NCBI RefSeq assembly: GCF_034190915.1
Contig: NW_026947502.1
Location: 33,572,785 to 33,636,784, forward strand
DNA from: Cavia porcellus
Lineage: Eukaryota > Chordata > Mammalia > Rodentia > Caviidae
Length of the DNA stretch: 64,000 bases
Direction: 5' to 3'
Shown here: positions 22,687 through 34,370 of the stretch, in pieces
Layout: every line of letters starts with the position of its first letter
How positions within the stretch are numbered: position 1 is the first letter of the stretch
Program-made: the position numbers and the translations under genes
Notes under the pieces: generated by a model
Seen by the model: only the letters and a program-made list of their open reading frames with translations
What the model was told of the DNA's origin: nothing
Databases searched by the model: none

Positions 22687-24224
22687 CTCACTGGTTGTTT
22701 AGAAATGAATTAATTTTCACATGTGTAAATTTTTCAATCTTTCGTCATTGATTTAAAATTTCACTCCGTTGTGTCATAAAAGATAATTTTTAATAATTTC
22801 AGTATTTTTAAATGTGTACACTTTAAGGTCTTACCACAATAAAACTTGGTGGCTTATCATGTATCCTTTAGAAAAATATGTATTCTGCTGTTGAGTGAGG
22901 TATTCTATAGGTGTCTGCTAATTTTAACAGTTTTCACTCTTATTCAATCTTCTGCTATCTTACTCATTTTTAATCTGATTATTCTGTCCATTACTGAAAG
23001 TGGAATACTGGGGTCTCCGTGCATTATTAATTATTTCTTCTTTCAAGTCTGTCAATATTTGCTGCTTATATTGTGCAGCTGTGATTTTTGGTATATATAT
23101 TTATAAATATTATGATTTCTTGATGAATTGATACTTTTAAAATTATGATGCACTTTTCTTGCATCTTGTTAACATTTCTTACTCACTTTTGGAGGCGCTC
23201 TATTTTGGTACTATCTGCATGGAATATCTTTTTCGAGTCTCATTTTCTGTCCCTTTGTGTCCTTAGATCTGAAGTGAGTGCCCCGTAGACAACACAGAGT
23301 TTGATTATTTTAGATGACATAGAGTTTCACCCATTCTGCCTATATATTCCTTTTTGTTGGGCTCTTAGTTTTACAGTAATTACTAATAGGAGAAAATGTA
23401 CTTTAGCCATTCTGTTCTTTTCTGTATGTCGAGTAGTTTTTTGACTCTTTTCCTCCATTACTGCTTACTTGCACTGTTGCTGATCATTTTGTAGTGACAT
23501 GTACTGAGTCCCTTTTTATTTCCCTTTGAGAATGTTCCATAGATATTCTATTGTCACGGCTGTAAGAATTAAACTTAATATTCTTGTGAAAGTTTATTTA
23601 AAATTGATAACTTTACTTGCATACAAAAGCTTACTTTTTAAAACCCCTAGCTTCTTACTACTTTATATTACTAATATTATATTTTTTATATATTGTATAT
23701 GCATTAATATACATTACTCATTCATTGTTTATTTGCGTTTTAAAGAATTATAAACCAAAACTATAGTTTACTGGGTTTTATTTTTGAGCATGTATTTTCT
23801 TTACCAGAGAAATGTGCAACTTTGTATGGCTTTGAGTTCGTGTCTAGCATCCTTTCATTTCAGTTTGCAGGGCTTCATTTAGCATCTCTTAATGGATCTA
23901 ATGGCACAGAAATCCATCAGTTTATGTCTGAGAATGTTCCTAGTTTCTCTTATTTTTGAAGGACATTTTTTACTAGGTATAAAATTCTTAGTTGACAGAT
24001 AATCTTTTTTTCTTTCAGCACTTTATTAGCCTAGTAATTTTTGTTCTATAAGGATTCTGCTGAGAACTTATTATAATCTTAAAATCACCTGTGATGGGTT
24101 GCTTTCACTTTTAACAGCTTAATTATAGTATGTCTTAGTGTTAGTCTCTACACCTAATCTAGAGTTCATGGAGCTGCTTGGATTTGTAGATTGCTATCTT
24201 TATTTGAACTTGGGACATTTTCAC

Positions 24225-24292
24225 TTTTTTTTTTTGTACAGGAAACTGAACTCAGGACCAGGCAGGTACTGTGCCACTGAGCTCCTGGACCT
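24225..24292 (-). mobile_element. ID-family SINE fragment in L1 copy C
   Basis: A T-run, then TTGTACAGGAAACTGAACTC, AGGCAGGTACTGTGCCACTG and AGCTCCTGGACC: a short complement of an ID SINE. Confidence 0.6.
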
Positions 24293-24860
24293 TCACTTTT
24301 ATTTTCATTTCAAAACATGCCTTTACCCTTGTCTTTTTTCTTGAATTCCCAAAATGTGCATAGTGATTTACTTTACGATGGCTCATAAGTCCCTGAGGGT
24401 CTGTTCACTTTTATTCTCCTTTCTTCAGGCTGATAATTTAAAATATTACATTTTTAAAATTGAGTTTGCTAATTGCTAATTTTACCTGCCTAAAGCAGGT
24501 ATTAAAGTCTTCTATTAAATTTTTCAATTTATATTTCAGCTTCAGAATTTTGTTTCCTTCCTTTATAATTTTCATCTACTTATGTCTCACTTAATTGAAA
24601 TAGCATTTTCCTAATTTTCTTTAGCTTGTTTTCCTATTTGAGCATATTAATGACAGGCTTGTTATAAAGTTTTTGTCTAATAAGTTCATTGCTTGCACTT
24701 TGGCAGGGACATTTTCTGCCATTCTATTTTATTCCTTTGAATGGATCAGTTTTTGTATTGCTTTGTATGCCTTGTGATTTTTGTTGTTGCTAAAAATTAT
24801 TATACAAAAAGCCACCTTTCTGTCCATTCAGACTAGCTTTTGTTCCAGGGCAATTGTTCA

Positions 24861-25522
24861 TTAATAAGACAAACTTAGGTATCTTAACCGAGTAGTTCTC
24901 TTGCCTGGGTGTGCTTTTCTCAATGCCTCATGTCCACAGCTGCTTCTGAATGTGTCTGTTCCTAGAGTCCTAATGCAAATTCTGTGCGGAGTCTTAGTTG
25001 ACTGTATGCCTGTGTGCTAGCTTCTTTTCCGAGGTGTCTGTGGAATTCTAATCACACTCAGCTTCCGTGAGCAGTGTGTGCTGCTTCTACCTGACTGCAG
25101 TCTTTTTAGATGAAATAGAAACTATTTATGTTATGTAGGTGGGTTTCCGACAGCTTAGGAAACTGCAAATAAAATCGGTTGTGCTGCTTCTGGTTTGAGG
25201 GAGGGAATGGGAAACTGGACCACAATCTCCTCTATACCAAGATAAAATCTTCTCCCATTTTGAATGTGCCCTTCTCTTGATTAAGTGTTCACTTGAAGCA
25301 GGTTACAGACCTGTTTCATAGAACTCTCATCTGATTATTTTAGAAAGTTTGTGGCTATTGGTTTTATGTCTCTTTGGGAAATAAGGATTTGGCACACCCT
25401 ACCCCAACATTTTGCAACATCTCATGTTTTCAGAAAGCTCGTGTTTGAACGAATAGTCGAACCTGGGAAATGAATAAGTTCCAGGTTGGAGATACAAAGA
25501 AGGCACCAGAGGAAAGAGAGGG
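24861..25522. other. Intergenic sequence, no gene recognised
   Basis: May include the eroded 5' end of L1 copy C. Nothing else is recognised. Confidence 0.4.
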
Positions 25523-25539
25523 CAATGCCTGAGTTTCTT

Positions 25540-25664
25540 TCTTTCTTTTTTTTTTTTTTTTTTTTTTTTTGTCTTTTCTTCCTTTTTGTCGGTACCGGGG
25601 ATTGAACTCACGACTGCCTGCTTGCAAGGCAGGCGCTTATGCCGCTGAGCTAAATCCCCAGCCC
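25540..25664 (-). mobile_element. Young ID-family SINE with perfect 17-bp target duplication
   Basis: On the minus strand it reads GGGGCTGGGGATTTAGCTCA (A box), GCGGCATAAGCGCCTGCCTT, then GAGTTCAATCCCCGGTACCG (B box and 3' end) and a long A tail. The flanks CAATGCCTGAGTTTCTT at 25,523-25,539 and 25,665-25,681 are identical, so this is a recent L1-mediated insertion. Lysine-rich open frames here come from the A tail and are not genes. Confidence 0.93.
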
Positions 25665-25877
25665 CAATGCCTGAGTTTCTTGAGAGCAATCTAGAAGGAT
25701 TCTTGGAGGATAAATCATTTAACTGAGTTCTCAGGACATTTTAGAGAAAGGAGCCATCAGAGACATATGCAGACACTTAAGAAAGTAGAAGTGCTTAAAA
25801 AACAGAAGTTGAGAAATGTAGAATGCAAGAGCTGCGAAGGAATTAATTTAAAAGGAATCTTTTTACCAAGCCAAGTA

Positions 25878-28090
25878 CAGTTGTACCTTCTTATCTGTAG
25901 TTTTACTTTCTGCACATTCAATTACTGTGGTCAATATGTCTGAAATGATCAACGGAAAATTCTAGAAAGAAACAATTGATATGTTTTAAATTATGTGCTA
26001 TTCTGAGTCATGTGGCCTCACACCATCTGCTTTATCTCATTTAGGAAACTATCCTTTTGTGCAGTCTATCTGTGCTGTATACCCTACCTGCTTACTAGTC
26101 TCTTAGTACCATCTCAGTTATCAGAATGAGTCTTGGTATTCCAATGCATTTTATCCAGTGACCATTATTTTACTTACTAATGGTTCTGGGGCACAAGCAT
26201 AGTAATGCTCGCTGTTCAGATATGCCAAGGGGAGGTCACAAAGTACTGCCTTTAAGTGAAAAGGCAAAAATTGTCAACTTAATCAGGAAAGAAAACTGTG
26301 TGCTAAGGTTGCTAAAATATATGGTAAGAACAAATCTCTTCATGAAATTGTGAAGAAACAAATTTATGCCGGTTTTGCTGTCATATCTGAAACTGAAAAA
26401 TTTATGGACACAATGCACTGTACATGCTTAAGTAGGAGACATTAAATTTTGTTGGTGGAAGACGTCAATAGAAATACACTTCAAATGACAGCAACTTGTT
26501 ATATCGGAAAGCACAGAGCCTATACAAAGACTTCAGCAAGGGATCTCCTAAAATGAAGGATACCAATCCATATGAGAAACTGTCACACAGACTCAGAGGC
26601 AAATCTATATCAAAAAATATACAAATAAGTGGGTAGGCTGATGAAGAAGATGATGCCACATTTCCAGCAGAGGTAAGAAACTAAGAAGAAAAGATGCCAT
26701 CCAAAGCAAATCTCCAATTCAGTGAAGCAGGCTTTTCTGCAATAAAATGTCCAGTAGAACTTGCATTCATTAAAGTGAAGAGTTACCACACAATAAAATG
26801 TGAAAGGCTGGGTTAATTCTGTTACTATGTTAAAATTGCAGAGCATATGATGTAGCCAGGTATAGTTTACAAAGCAAAGAACACATGAGTTCTCAAAAGC
26901 AAAACTAAAAATTACCTGGTCTTATTCTAACAAGACTATTGGAAAATGTAGGTGGGTCAGCAGTCTTTTTTATGGAGTGGTTTCACTGATGTTTTACTCT
27001 ATAAGTAAAAGAATACCTAAAAGTGGAATGTTTGGAATTTAAAATTCTGTTAGTAATATACCATGCACCTGGGCAGTCCAAATCTGTTTTCTATGAAACT
27101 GAAAATACCAACACTATATTTTTACTTTGAAATATAATTTCACTGCTACAGTACCTTGACCAGAGCATTGTTCCCTTCATCAAGGCCACATGCACCCACC
27201 TGATATTTGATGACACTTGACCAGCAACTGATCAGACCCTAAGTGGGACATACTGCAGTGATGAAATGATTCATAACTCCAAACACAATAATATTCATCA
27301 AAGCTGGAGCAGATGAATGAAAACAAGAAACCATAAGTGCCTGCTGAAGGAACTTACAGTGCTAAGTCATAAATGGTTTAAAGGTTTCCTAGGTACTGAT
27401 GGATAAGTTATGAAAATTATTCATACATTGAGACTGATTGGTGTGTAAGGATTTACAGGCAAGCTTAATGAAGAAGTGGAAAAACATATTTAAGGCCACT
27501 GAGAATTGCTAGTAATTTAAAACTTGAAAGAACTTGTGGAGTCCTCTATAGGGGAACAAAACAAGGAAAATGAAACAGTTACCAGCTATGCCGACATTTC
27601 TGAAGTTTGCCCACAGGCTTCACAAAGCATACATATGATAGGACAAAATTATTGTGTATAATACTCATCATTAAGTGCACCTACATCATTACTGAAGGAT
27701 TACAAGCTCTATAGCAAACCAAACCCCAATACAAGGTTTTCCCAGGGATTTTTTTTTTTTTTTTTTTAGCAAGAAAGCCTTAAATAATCAAGGCTACTTA
27801 GCACTGATGTTGGTTCCTGATATGCAGCCATCAACGTTATTGATGTTCCAGCATCATGGAAACATATGATTCCCCCTTGACATCCTTGGAAGGTAAATAG
27901 TAGACTGGCCGTGTATCACAATGCCTACATCTTCTCACTTCATGTAATTACATAGACATTGCATCCCACAAGATCTCTTGAGAGAGACAAAAAGACAGAG
28001 ACTGAACATTTACATTTCTTTTCTTATAGTGTGGTAATAATTGTTTCATTTCTGTTATCAGTTACTAATGTTACTTTGGTTAACTTCACA
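25878..28090 (+). mobile_element. Tigger1-like (pogo/Tc1-mariner) DNA transposon
   Basis: Starts CAGTTGTACC after a TA target site and continues with a Tigger-type terminal region (GGTCAATATGTCTGAAATGA). It carries a decayed transposase from about 26,180. The plus-strand sequence corresponds to a CENP-B-type helix-turn-helix region: PLSEKAKIVNLIRKENC, later KVAKIYGKN-like and EIVKKQ. Later parts are shuffled by small deletions. The right end, near 28,090, is approximate. A T-run at 27,751-27,769 may mark an inserted tail. Confidence 0.75.
26178..26460 (+). pseudogene. Tigger transposase N-terminal remnant
   Basis: Frame-broken remains of the DNA-binding (CENP-B-like HTH) part of a pogo-type transposase. 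The clearest stretches are CCTTTAAGTGAAAAGGCAAA (PLSEKAK) and GCTAAAATATATGGTAAGAA (AKIYGKN). The initiator and catalytic region are not intact, and no activity is possible. Confidence 0.65.
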
Positions 28091-28159
28091 AGCATCATAA
28101 GATGTACGAATAATAAGAAATGTGTTTCCTGTGAATTTCCTGTTTTTATCTTTTATCCA

Positions 28160-28430
28160 CTAGTATGTTAGGCTGTATTTTCCTTATAGATTGGTAGGAG
28201 TTTTAAAAAATATATTTTATATCCTAATCCTTCATCTGTTTTATGTCACCCATATCTTTTTAGCCTCTGGTTTATCATTTAAGTTTGTTTATGATGAGTT
28301 ATTAATTTTTATGAATATACATTTATCAATCTTCTTCTTTATGGCTATTTGCAAGGACTTAAAAACCTTGCTGATTCCTCTTTCTACTGACATATTCACT
28401 ATGTATTCTATCATTTTGAATTTTTAAGAC
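28160..28430 (-). mobile_element. Old L1 fragment, antisense
   Basis: GTTATTAATTTTTATGAATA then TACATTTATCAATCTTCTTC resembles the complement of an L1M ORF2 C-terminal segment. Diverged. Confidence 0.45.
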
Positions 28431-29849
28431 TTGAAATCAGGGTGTCAATGTAAAATCCAGAGAAAAGTCAAAACCTATAATAGAAGTATAAACTGGGGAT
28501 TCCTTTGTTTGAAACTAGAGGCAGAAGACTCTCCAGAGAAAGTACATAAAACTAAAAAGAAATGGACTGGGGACCCAGATCTGAGAAATAGATAGGTTAG
28601 TAGATCTGGCCAAACAACAGGAGGGGTGGCCTAAGAGGTCTGAGAAAACCTAGGGGATGGTGGATAAAAGGAATTAAGGAGGCAAGCTGTAGTGGGGCTT
28701 GAGTAGCCGCTGGTGTCCAGATAACATCCCGTGACCTAAATGGTCATCATTATTCATGTCAGGGTTTTTAAATGTCATGTTTCATGGAGATAATTGTTCA
28801 GAGCAAATTGGTCTCACTTTTACATCCAAGAACTGAGGGTTTTGTCTGCCCACAGTGGTATTCATCCATTCAAAATAATCTACGAATCTACCAATTAACA
28901 GCAAAAGGCTTACTAGTAGAATAAATTTCCTCTCTCTGTTGAATCAAGATATCAAAATCTTAGAACCAAATATCTTGAAGACATATTCACTCAGTTGCAA
29001 AATGTTGGGGGGCTGGCTCCCTGGTCCCCTTCCTTTGGTGTTGGAGAGATCAAGGTGGCACTCGTGAAGGTGCAATTGTAGGAGAAACGTGGGCTTTGCC
29101 TATAAAACCTCATGACTTTACAGGAAGCTGGAATGTGTCCACACATGCCTTCAACTCTTTAACGGACCCTCTACTGCCTTTGAGGCTTCATAATGGCAAT
29201 GGTCCTCCTGACATTGGTTACCTTGTGGCTTTACGATGTACCTTTTCTTGAACTGTCAATCTATAAATTCTCAAATATTATCCATGGAGTAAAGGAATGG
29301 AATTATTCATAGCATAGTTCCTACTTCAGCTCAGGGTGAAATTACTCACTTGGGGTATAATTAAGTCCTTAGATAAACTGGCTTGAATGTGGATAAACTG
29401 GAAGGAAATAGTTGTGTCTCAAATTTGGGTGACATTGACAAGCATTTGGTACATTCACAGATGGAGGAGAAACTGGGATGCTTGTAAAGGAGAACCTTTC
29501 CTACCCACACCAGGGGACTTAGAGAAAACTAGCTGAAAGGAAATAAATAAAGTGTTTAAAAAGTTAAAATTTAAAAAATGAAATTAATGAATAAGGAGTA
29601 AAGCTAAAGCCTGAGAGAAACAAAAGCAGACGAGAGGTCGGGTGGTTTGGCTCTGAGTGGGCACAGTGCATGTGAATGCCAGGACAGGGCTGACCCCAGT
29701 CAGGGCGAGGCTGCTGCCTATGTGTGGCAATGTTGGCTGAGGGCCTCGGTGGCAAGTTCTTTCAGCTGCTGGACTGTGCTGCAGTGACTGTGTATAGGAT
29801 TTGGCCTGGTGACTTTATATCCAAGCTGACAAAATGCAAACACTCACAT
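28431..29849. other. Intergenic sequence just downstream of SPOCK1
   Basis: No gene, SINE or LINE recognised. It holds the GU-rich element downstream of the SPOCK1 poly(A) signal at its right edge. Confidence 0.45.
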
Positions 29850-32800
29850 GTTGCAGACAAAGTAAAATTTATTGAGACAGACAGAAATGCACCTACTCAG
29901 GACTACAGTTAAGCATTTGCTATTAACCAAAGAGTTGTGTTCACATTCCAGGAAGTCTACATGGAAAAGCATTCAGAATACTAGTTTTTCTACATCACTA
30001 TTTCATCTACAATAGGGACAACAAACGGACACTCTGGATTTGATGGGCTCTCATTACAAGGCTACACACTGAACAGGGACAGACATCAGTGACTTTGAGA
30101 AAAAGGTATAAAAAGACCAAAACCACCCACTGTAGAAAGAGTGCTTGGATATTAATTTACAGCGTGGTCAAGGTAAACCAAAACCAAATGGGGATGCTAT
30201 CTGGGGAAGAGCAGAGAGGCAGACCTGGTCAGATACATCATTTGCTTCTATGGGTAGAGCAATGGGCATAAACAAGGAGAAACTGGTACAAAACCTCAAG
30301 TTCAGTAGTAAGGTATTCCCATGCCAAGAGCATTTGTAGAGACAAAAAGAAATCAATATGGCAGACAAATAACCATGGCGAAAGAAAATCCTTGGATTTA
30401 ACTTGGATGCCACTGTAATGGTGTTAAAGAACCAGTCAGAGGATGTGAAACTATTCACTAAAGAATTTCTAAAATTAAGTTAGGACTGAACTCAATACCT
30501 GTCTCAAACAAAGGATAGGATTCTTATAAGACTATTTTCTTTCCTTAAAAAAGTCAATATCTTATGTATAGTTGGTTACTGTAATTAAAGGGCCCCTTCC
30601 AAAAACAAGAAAACAAAAATTCTACATCAAAGGATAAGGTGACTCAAAACCTAAAGCTAAGTACGAGTGGAAACTACTAAACATCTTTAAAGGCTTAACG
30701 CTGCTGTGCCAAGGTGAGGCATGAAAAGCGATGTTAATGTTGCTCTGTTGATTTTGGGTTCCAGGCTTACGAGGGCTTTCTGTTTAATATTTTAATGAAT
30801 CAAAATATCTTCTTAGAAAAAAAATCTCTGAACATGGCATCTCATTATCTTCTTGGGAATTGCCTATTGAGCACTCTTCTCCATCATTAAGTTAATGCTA
30901 AGGATCTTTAAGTGTCATCTTAATTTGATACTTGTCATAAGATAATTAGGCAAATTAAAATCAATGGTTCACTTCGTTCCTAGAAGCTCCTCTAAGTGAA
31001 ATCAATTTGTCGATTTTAATTTGTTCTCTTGTGCATTTTTCCAAACTTGGAGGACACAGTAACAGTGTTTTTCTTTGATGCTGTAAACTGAGATTTTTTA
31101 ATACGTCTTGATTTTTATGTTCTCTATTGTAATTTAGCAGCAATTAAGCACCTGTTTTCTAAATCATTGCAGTGTTGTACTTGAGTGGGGGAAAAATATG
31201 GAAACTGAGGTGATAGGGTTGAGATCCCAATACGGAGCTTACCTGTGGTCTCCATACAGGGATGGTACATACATTGTCTATATAGCAACACCAAGTCTAT
31301 TCATTTCTCATCTGAGACCAGCCCTGGGATAATACCACTTTATCCAGCCTATGCAAGGATTAGAGGATGCTAATTTAAGGTGGGTTACTGCATTTAAATG
31401 GTCAATTTGGTGTCGGAGTTAGTCAGCTGCCACAAGCATCATGGTTTGGAAGAAAAATATATATATATGTAAATAAATAATTTTTGTTTGTTTGACCTGA
31501 GTTGATGGTTGTCTTGTGGACTGGGTAAAGCTCATGGGGGAAGCAAGAGAGAGATATGAGAGATATGTGGCCTAGAGAGCCGGGATTTGGGGCTGATTGG
31601 GGCAACTGTGGGGCAGTAAACAAACAGGGTAGGAGTTTACAGACTGGTACTGAACTGAATGGGGCCTCTGTGAAGACTACTCTTTGGTACTCTATGAGAC
31701 AATTCTAAAGAATGACTTTACTAGATTTGGAACTAGACTTCAATAATGAGTTCTGGGAAAATAAATGTAGCGGTGCTTTTTTTTTTTTTGCAGTAATATC
31801 TCAAGACTTTTGTGTATGTAGGGGGGCTGGGGGGCTGGGGGCTAGCTCTTGACAACTCAAACCTAGCTTCCATATGCTACTCTGAAGTTCTTTCTAGGCC
31901 TCCGTGTATGACTTTTTGCAAAATATTTTTTTGAATATCATGATTTGTGGGTAAAAAGGAGCCAAAAGCAAAACATTGAGTTAAGAACCCTAAGTTGTAT
32001 TCTATGGAATACTGTGGTACTGTCTTCTCAGAAAACTGGGTGAGCACACGCACGCCTTCCAAAAAGCCCTTGCAGAGGTAGGGAAGGGAGGACCCTACAA
32101 AGATGCGGCTGCTGCAGCCTTGGGGCTCTGATCTGAAATGAGAGCAATGGCTTGTGAAGCTGCCCAAGTGAGAGTCACATGGCTTCTGCAGGAAAAAGCG
32201 ACTTAGGCAAACGGAGGCTTATCCAAATCAAAGAACCTTCTAATAACTCTGCTAATGCATAGAGAAGAAACCTCCTCAGCCTGCAGGCTACAAGTGCTGA
32301 CTGTTAGTGCAAAGTGGGACTTTCATACCAATTTCTTATTTCCAGAAATTGTGTTCCAGGTCTAGACAAGCTTACAAATTCAAAAACATTTTTCAAATCA
32401 ATTTTAATAGCCTTTTTTGAAAAATGTATGTGCAAGGCCTGTACACAGTCTCTTTTGTACATATGTACAGACTTATGTATGTGCAGAGAGAAGTATCCAG
32501 ATGCTGATTTTTTAATAAACGAATTCCCCAAAGGGGTTGAATTAAGGCTGTTATTTGTAGGAAGCCAGATATAGTACTACGAAAATTAAATTTTAATAAT
32601 AAACAGCAGGGGTGGTTGGGGTGGGAGGAAAAGGTACAGTGTGGTGTGTTTTCCACAACATCTACAGGACACAAGAAAAGCACTGAGACACTGTAAGGCT
32701 GGGAACCATGCTGTAATAACCACCAATGTGGGGAATCAAAAAGGGTCTTTGATGTTTACAAGGGTGGGGGCTCCCTGCACTATCCGATTCCACAAAAATC

Positions 32801-33088
32801 ACATGCTCATTGCAAAAATCTCACAGGAAGGAGACTATTTAAACCAGCCATTCTCTTGTCCAAAAAAAATTAAAAAATGAAAAATAACCCCAAACAATAC
32901 CCTTTCTCCCACACAATATGCAAAATCAGAATACTCTGGGACAAGAAGTTGTCTTCCAAACCTTCAGTGGGGTACAGAGAGCAACAGTGGAGCAGAGACG
33001 TTGGTACCTTGGAGTCTTAGATACAAATGCAGGAATAGGAAGTGACTTGCAATTGTGTGCAAAACATATGTCCTCTTCCCTGCGGGCA
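29850..33088 (-). other. SPOCK1: SPOCK1 3' UTR, about 3.2 kb
   Basis: From the TAG down to a strong polyadenylation site I see no SINE, LINE or LTR, in sharp contrast to the flank beyond it. Human SPOCK1 mRNA also has a 3' UTR of roughly 3 kb, so the length fits. I noticed no other convincing AATAAA on the minus strand in between. AT-rich stretches near 30,780-31,140 look like slowly evolving UTR sequence. A G-rich patch on the plus strand (C-rich in the transcript) sits at 31,820-31,841. The 3' boundary is inferred from the signal and is good to about 20 bases. Confidence 0.75.
29868..29873 (-). terminator. SPOCK1: SPOCK1 poly(A) signal AATAAA
   Basis: On the minus strand AATAAA is followed after about 15-20 nt by a CA-containing candidate cleavage region near 29,848-29,856. 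Beyond that lies a TG-rich tract (TGTGAGTGTTTGCATTTTGT) of the kind bound by CstF. Signal, spacing and downstream element are all canonical. Confidence 0.75.
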
Positions 33089-33279
33089 CTACCATATGTA
33101 CCCAACCTCATCTTCTTTGTCATCATCTTCATCCTCATCATCCTCTGTCACAGACCGAGTATGCACCCTCAGCTTCCCCTCTTTGTCCTTTGGTCCCAGC
33201 TCCTGTTCATCCTCCAGGTCATCCAGCAGGACCACGGAGCCACCACTGCCAAAATCCCCTGAGGTTTCCTGCTCCTCTT
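33089..33279 (-). CDS. SPOCK1: SPOCK1 terminal coding segment, acidic C-terminus with glycosaminoglycan sites, and stop codon
   Basis: The acceptor cttgtaccag is followed by 2 nt completing a Glu codon, 62 codons and TAG at 33,089-33,091. TSGDFGSGGS carries two Ser-Gly dipeptides, the known glycosaminoglycan attachment sites (383 and 388 in human numbering). A SVVLLDDLEDEQELG segment and a basic KDKEGKLRVHTR patch follow, then a run of Asp/Glu (DDEDEDDDKEDE) and the terminal VGYIW. The acidic tail is a hallmark of testicans. The same DNA read on the plus strand gives serine-rich ORFs, which are shadows of the Asp/Glu codons. Confidence 0.97.
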
Positions 33280-33773
33280 CTGGTACAAGAAGAAAAGGCT
33301 AAAGGTTAGTTTCCACTTATACATCACAGCCTGGGTTGGGGTGCCCTTTGCCTATGACTTGACTTGCAGAGGACTGTGTAGGGCAAAACCATGGAATTTC
33401 CTCTCTGAATTTGGAAGCATGTCTGTCTACCTAGGGTCAGTCTCTGTGGCAAGAACCACACATTTTGTTTTGGCATAAGCACTAGAATGCTGGTGTGCCA
33501 CTACCTTCCCAGGAGCTTTTTAATCCTAAGTAAAAGGTGATAGCAGCCTAAGATATCCAAGGCCTGTATTAGTATCCTAACTCTCACATGGTAGGTTCCT
33601 GCCACTTCCAAAATTGTGCTATACTGTGCAATGCGTGAGTGGCTGTAACTTAGGGTTTCTGTGTGCCCCCTTGTAAACTCATCGTAGAATACAGCCACCT
33701 GTCAGTATCTGCCGCGATCCTTATACACTAAGGGTTGATGGATAAACTAGCTGATGGAGAGGGCCTTACTCAC
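33280..33773 (-). other. SPOCK1: SPOCK1 intron between the last two coding exons
   Basis: A 494-bp GT-AG intron, the shortest seen in this gene part. No repeat is recognised in it. Confidence 0.9.
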
Positions 33774-33911
33774 CACAGCTCACAGCGCCCTGTTTCCTGG
33801 AGCCAGCCAGCTCATTCCCGTATTTATCCACACACCAGCACTGCCCTGTGCTGCCATGGCATTGTGTGGCTTTGTAATAGCCCTCTTCATTACACCGCGG
33901 TATGAATGCCC
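33774..33911 (-). CDS. SPOCK1: SPOCK1 coding exon (probably exon 10), core of the thyroglobulin type-1 domain
   Basis: This 138-bp exon lies between acceptor tttccccag and donor gtgagtaa, phase 1 at both ends, with 45 full codons, about residues 332-376. The translation runs AFIPRCNEEGYYKATQCHGS and later QCWCVDKYGNELAGSRK, ending AVSC plus one base. The PxC, QC and CWCV motifs and the final Cys are the diagnostic cysteines of a thyroglobulin type-1 domain. No disruption is seen. Confidence 0.97.
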
Positions 33912-34129
33912 CTGGGGAAACAAGAGGTCCAAATGAGAGACACACAGAGATAGTCAGGGTTAATATTAGTCAGGACAGGGAGGAGAACTCACTCATCAGT
34001 TTGAATACTGGCTACAGGGCTGGCTGGAGAGAATAGGGCTGGTTGGTTAACACTTCATTAACATGATAGGGACTTGAGTATTTAGGAGCTCAAATGTATT
34101 GAACTCAAAGGAGATTCAATTTTCCAACA

Positions 34130-34370
34130 GGCTCAATAATAGTTAGTATGTGTTAAATATTTATGTATATTTGAGATACCAAACTAAATTATACACATGT
34201 TCACACAGTTTCTATTGCCCCAAGTCTGGAGAGAGGTAACAGCATTACCTTTTAGTAAATAAGAGAATGAAATACAGGAAAACTAAGTAATCTACCCAAA
34301 GCACCTGCAAATAAACACCATGTCTAGACTCACATCATTGACTCTAATCCAAAGTAATGCTTCTCAAACT
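34130..34370 (-). mobile_element. MIR fossil SINE
   Basis: The complement order of MIR is visible: TTAGTATGTGTTAAATATTT, a TTACCTTTTAGTAAATAAGAGAATGA-like segment, TAAGTAATCTACCCAAAGCA and CATTGACTCTAATCCAAAGTAATGCTTCTC (first 20 bases diagnostic). Confidence 0.6.

Larger units (their letters stand above)
19490..24860 (-). mobile_element. LINE-1 copy C, near-complete ancient L1M-type, antisense
   Basis: The plus strand is the complement of an old placental L1. The 3' end is near 19,490 (ATGTATAATTTTAACC). The ORF2 end is at 19,860-20,600 (CTGTTGATGGACATTC, TAGGAGTGAAGTTGCTGGAT, CTCATTGTGGTTTTGATTTG), the RT region around 21,000-22,500 (TTGCCTAATTGCTCTGG appears as TTACCTAATTGCTCTGG), and 5' regions reach about 24,800. 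At least three SINEs are inserted. No coding frame survives. At over 5 kb it is the longest single repeat in the window that is not broken by an LTR. Confidence 0.85.

Noticed and set aside
25399..25689. Lysine-rich short proteins
   Set aside because: Produced by translating the A tail of the SINE at 25,540-25,664.
33042..33309. Plus-strand serine/histidine-rich frames opposite the last SPOCK1 exon
   Set aside because: They are the reverse reading of the Asp/Glu-coding repeat of the real exon.
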